17,241 nt of DNA from CAZVWV01 sp964631745. Its GTDB lineage: Bacteria; Bdellovibrionota_C; UBA2361; JBGSMV01. Below the pieces are notes generated by a model. That model searched no databases. It saw only the letters and a list, made by a program, of their open reading frames with translations, and had not been told where the DNA came from. Numbering within the stretch: the first letter of the stretch is position 1; each line of letters starts with the position of its first letter. The DNA lies in the NCBI GenBank assembly GCA_964631745.1, contig CAZVWV010000083.1:1-17241 (forward strand). Direction: 5' to 3'. Positions 14,342 to 17,241 of this stretch are shown here, in pieces. A program made the translations under genes and the position numbers.

Positions 14342-14364
14342 TTCAGTATAGCGGAAATACTGAA
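14342..14364. promoter_or_regulatory. Palindromic operator overlapping the antitoxin -10 box
   Basis: TTCAGTAT (14342-14349), 7-bp spacer, ATACTGAA (14357-14364): a perfect 8-bp inverted repeat. On the minus strand its proximal arm contains TATACT, a good -10 box, ending 6 nt before the ATG at 14338. The transcript would be leaderless, and bound antitoxin would block it. Confidence 0.65.
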
Positions 14365-14431
14365 ATATTATAGCGCAGCATTCCCAACACAATCGCGGCC
14401 TTTATAATAGTTAAGCCGTATCCACGCCCAC

Positions 14432-14920
14432 TTACCCCTTAATCACACCAATCGCATCAATCGCCATAATCCCCGGCGCGAGGCCGCACTCGGCCTCAGC
14501 CACCAAGTACATGCAAGCCAGGGCGCCTTCAACCACGAATCCGTAAGCGCGCAGTTGGCAGCGTTTGCCGCCACCAGAATCGAGCCAGGCCTTTATGGGA
14601 CAATTTAGCGTGGCGTAATGTTTCCCGGAAAAAGCTTCTAGCTTAAATCCTCCGTTGTCGCAGGCAAACTTTTGCGGGCCCCAGGGTGGATTGGCTCTGA
14701 TAAAGTCTTGCGGAATAATGTCTTGGAAGACCTTGCTCTGACTACACGGCGCGCTAGTTTGGATCCCGGCCGTCTTCAGAGCTTCTTCGGCAAGATCGGA
14801 TGGGGCACGTTTCGACTGGGCCTCAGCCAGCGAGCAGGTCGTATTTAATAATATTAAGCACAGCGCCACGAATAGATATATTTTTTTACATGCAACTGGA
14901 TTTCTAATCCCGTTTTTCAT
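14432..14920 (-). CDS. Secreted six-cysteine protein of unknown function
   Basis: The 162-residue protein has a basic N-terminus and the hydrophobic run IYLFVALCLILL, ending near LAEAQS, a likely signal-peptidase I site. The mature part has six Cys (in APCSQS, FACDN, LNCPI, KRCQL, ALACMY and AECGL), enough for three disulfides, and a Gly/Ala-rich C-terminus. No known domain is recognised. Its GAGG ribosome binding site overlaps the TGA stop of the upstream membrane protein gene (6-bp gap), so the two are probably translated together and may work together at the envelope. Confidence 0.75.
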   Translation of the reverse strand: MKNGIRNPVACKKIYLFVALCLILLNTTCSLAEAQSKRAPSDLAEEALKTAGIQTSAPCSQSKVFQDIIPQDFIRANPPWGPQKFACDNGGFKLEAFSGKHYATLNCPIKAWLDSGGGKRCQLRAYGFVVEGALACMYLVAEAECGLAPGIMAIDAIGVIKG

Positions 14921-14926
14921 ATGGCC

Positions 14927-17101
14927 TCATTTTACTGAACTCTTACGAAGATAGATTTTCTGATCCCCGTCAATTTTAAAAGTTATTTTAAAGGGTCGAA
15001 CTCTGTCGCTCGATTCCGGAAGCTGTACTAAGAACTCTTCCCACGTTCCGGAAGACTTAATAGAGATGGTACTAGTCGGAGCTTCATTGGCATAGACGGT
15101 TACGGAACTGCCTTTCTGATTTGTGTCGTAAGGCGACATTAACTCAAGGGTCAGTCCCGCGCTTGGGTATGAGGGTGCCAAAAGATATGTACCTTCACCA
15201 ATCTCTCTTTGAGCCACATACTCGAACAAAAAGTTGCCATCTGCATCGGAATCCAGCAAGGCTATCTTGGATGACTCGGCATTTACAGCTCGAAAAAATG
15301 TAGTTGTTTGAAAGTTGGGTGAGTCTTTGGAGGAAAAAATAATGAAACGTAGCCCTGCGATAGTTCCTAGCTCGGCAATAGAATTTTCCGATGGGAAGCC
15401 CCTCAGTTTGAGCGGTAGTCGTTCGGCCAGATTAGTTCTTTGCCCGGAATATCCGTTTACGAGTCGAAGCAAAGTGTGGTTGGCCCAGTTCATGTATTTT
15501 GCGTTTAAGAAGGCGTAATCGGTCCAGCTGAATTTTAAATCTTCAACTGCCGGAACAAGCGGTAGAAAGATAGCTACATCATCTTTTAACATACGCTCAG
15601 AGACTTTACTGATTATGCCGGGAGTTGGCTCTAGTGGCTCCAAGGGGTAACGCGGCAAGTAACTCTCCAGCAGAAATACCACCACGAATGACCACACTAG
15701 CCAGCCCTTTTTGGGATAAAATTTCTGAATAAAGTTTGCGCCGTATGCCGCTAACACGGAGAGACAAAACAGTACTACCACGCCGTAACGAGCGGAGGCG
15801 CGGATCGAATCAAAGCCGGGAAGCAGGGCGTATACGAAGCGATAGGGAGCGAGCGCCAGATGGCCTTTCTCGGGATTGCCGCACGGCCCAAAGGATAGAA
15901 TCAGAAAGATGACGGCCACGAAGCTAAAGAGCGAGACCAGGCTCCGATTGGTCATGATCTGAACATTTAGGGCGCGCTCTAGTGAGCCAATTTTCCAAGT
16001 GAGAAACGCGCTTGAAAACAACAGAGCCCAGAGCGAGAGTGCACAGATATATCGGGGCAGGGGTGCTAATGATGACGAGGCCACAAGCGCTATGGCAAGA
16101 AGTTCAAAGAATATTCGAAATGGTTGTTTGAGCCGGGCGGTGCCGCGTAAAGTTAAAAATCCACAGAGGGCGAGCGCCAAGAGAGAAAGGCCTGAAAACA
16201 AGCGCCCCTCGTCATGGCTAAAGCGTTCCGTAAATCCGTAAAGCCAGTTAAGAGAAGAGGTGGAAATATATGAAAGGGAGCTCGCCGCAAAATAGTAGGC
16301 TTCGTATAGATTTCTAGGCCCAAAAGCTTCGCGCACTTTAAGGTAGGGAAGAAGGAGCGGGACAACTGGCAGAAGCCCCAATAGAAACCCGCAAGCAAAG
16401 CGCGAAAGCTCTGCTCGCTCTAAGTAATGGGGCCGAATTAGTAACGTGGCTAAAATTACGCTGCCGCATAAAATCGCGCAAAATACGGCGTAATAAACGG
16501 TGCTGATAAAGGCCAAAAAAACTGTGAAGCCGCACCATAAAGCTGAGCGTATGGAAGTGCTGGAAAGGTAGGATAGGCAGGCCATCATCGTCATGGGCAA
16601 GAAAAAGGCGAACTGAAGTTGTGGATGGCCTAGGTTTGCAGAAAAATAGGCCGAGCCCATAAAACAGATGCCGCTAAGTAGGGCCAGATGTTGTTTGCCG
16701 AGTAAGCGATAAGTTAGTAAAAATACGAAAAAACCGTTTAGAAATTCCGCCGAGAGTATAAGTAAATTCCAGCTAAGCGCCTGCCCCAAGCCCAGCCCTT
16801 GAAAAGCGCTATACAGTAGCGAGGGCAATATAAAGTTGTCGCTCCAAGCAAGCGAGAGCGAGTATGGATAGAAAGCTTTTGTGTTAAACCACCCGGCGTT
16901 TCCAAGGTTTTCGAGGTTAGAATTAACAAGCCAGAGGTAAAGAGCGCTGTCCCCGCGCGTACCACCCAGGAAGAGGGAGTTAATGTTTAAAAAAGTTTCA
17001 AGCCTAAGGCCAATCAACACCGCCAGAAGCGTCAGGCCTGATATTAGAAGCACACGTCTTGGCGGCGCATGACATGGTAGGAAATCTATGACTCGGGTCA
17101 T
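14927..17101 (-). CDS. Polytopic GT-C-like membrane protein
   Basis: The 724-residue protein has about 10-12 hydrophobic segments over residues 17-475, then a soluble, probably extracytoplasmic domain of about 240 residues. The first outer loop carries RGDSALYLW (D51) and FNTKAFYPYSLSLAWSDNF (D88). Two acidic residues in early loops and a long C-terminal domain fit the GT-C superfamily of lipid-phosphosugar-dependent glycosyltransferases, as in YfhO-like or large uncharacterised families. The soluble part ends in beta-rich sequence (LTLELMSPYD, FKITFKIDGDQKIYL) resembling a carbohydrate-binding fold. Glycosylation of a surface polymer or protein is inferred. The only upstream -10-like element is weak. 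It forms a two-gene unit with the small secreted Cys protein. Confidence 0.7.
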   Translation of the reverse strand: MTRVIDFLPCHAPPRRVLLISGLTLLAVLIGLRLETFLNINSLFLGGTRGDSALYLWLVNSNLENLGNAGWFNTKAFYPYSLSLAWSDNFILPSLLYSAFQGLGLGQALSWNLLILSAEFLNGFFVFLLTYRLLGKQHLALLSGICFMGSAYFSANLGHPQLQFAFFLPMTMMACLSYLSSTSIRSALWCGFTVFLAFISTVYYAVFCAILCGSVILATLLIRPHYLERAELSRFACGFLLGLLPVVPLLLPYLKVREAFGPRNLYEAYYFAASSLSYISTSSLNWLYGFTERFSHDEGRLFSGLSLLALALCGFLTLRGTARLKQPFRIFFELLAIALVASSSLAPLPRYICALSLWALLFSSAFLTWKIGSLERALNVQIMTNRSLVSLFSFVAVIFLILSFGPCGNPEKGHLALAPYRFVYALLPGFDSIRASARYGVVVLFCLSVLAAYGANFIQKFYPKKGWLVWSFVVVFLLESYLPRYPLEPLEPTPGIISKVSERMLKDDVAIFLPLVPAVEDLKFSWTDYAFLNAKYMNWANHTLLRLVNGYSGQRTNLAERLPLKLRGFPSENSIAELGTIAGLRFIIFSSKDSPNFQTTTFFRAVNAESSKIALLDSDADGNFLFEYVAQREIGEGTYLLAPSYPSAGLTLELMSPYDTNQKGSSVTVYANEAPTSTISIKSSGTWEEFLVQLPESSDRVRPFKITFKIDGDQKIYLRKSSVK

Positions 17102-17176
17102 TGCTCGCAGTCTATACTTAGGACCCCAAGTTCGTCTATGTTTTGGGAGAAACGGCTTTGGTACTAGTCATTTAGG

Positions 17177-17207
17177 CCGGGGTCGTGTAGCTGCTCAAAA
17201 ACCCCGG
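17177..17207. other. GC-rich hairpin upstream of the membrane protein gene
   Basis: CCGGGGT (17177-17183) and ACCCCGG (17201-17207) form a perfect 7-bp stem with a 17-nt loop. There is no T run on either side, so it is not a standard terminator. It lies about 75 bp upstream of the minus-strand start at 17101. Confidence 0.4.
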
Positions 17208-17241
17208 GTAAATTACAAACGCGGCGCAGAGTAGGGATATT

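Overview
The window looks like chromosome from a diderm, environmental bacterium of moderate G+C. Several genes encode signal-peptide lipoproteins with clear lipoboxes, and there is a secreted M4 protease with Cys-rich, Asp-rich modules, a Ser/Thr kinase fused to a CHASE2 sensor, and a CCACGGAG-type inverted repeat. This mix recalls Myxococcota, Bdellovibrionota or other former deltaproteobacteria, or groups such as Vampirovibrionia. That placement is inference; no marker gene is present.

Left part (1-5655): a thermolysin-family (M4) metalloprotease, cut by the window start, points right. It converges on a small Flp/class III pilin-like gene and a CHASE2-containing membrane Ser/Thr kinase, both on the minus strand. 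A gap of about 585 bp follows. It holds a 39-codon ghost of the N-terminus of a second Ser/Thr kinase (5536-5655, plus strand).

5675-8804 (minus strand) is a tightly packed four-gene envelope operon, in transcription order: a degenerate cupredoxin-like secreted protein, a CsgG/GNA1162-like lipoprotein, a clear GNA1162/DUF799-type lipoprotein, and a TlpA/ResA-like thioredoxin lipoprotein. Overlaps of 14 and 4 bp suggest translational coupling. It is the best candidate here for a poorly described system: two related periplasmic lipoproteins bracketed by two redox-type folds.

8929-14364 is an accessory stretch full of broken genes and toxin-antitoxin (TA) material: a frameshifted secreted-protein ghost; an AAA_14/DUF4143 ATPase with a near-consensus sigma70 promoter almost touching its start codon; a vapBC pair ruined by an in-frame TAA in vapB and a truncated vapC; an 80-bp inverted repeat; a second frameshifted vapC ghost; a HAD-family phosphatase whose C-terminus was rewritten by a recent 64-bp tandem duplication; an intact vapBC pair; an NAD-dependent epimerase; and an AbrB/MazE-type antitoxin with a palindromic operator over its -10 box, followed by a 19-residue stub where its toxin should be.

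Right part (14432-17101, minus strand): a large polytopic GT-C-like membrane protein is translationally coupled to a small secreted six-Cys protein of unknown function. No rRNA, tRNA, CRISPR array or transposase gene was seen.
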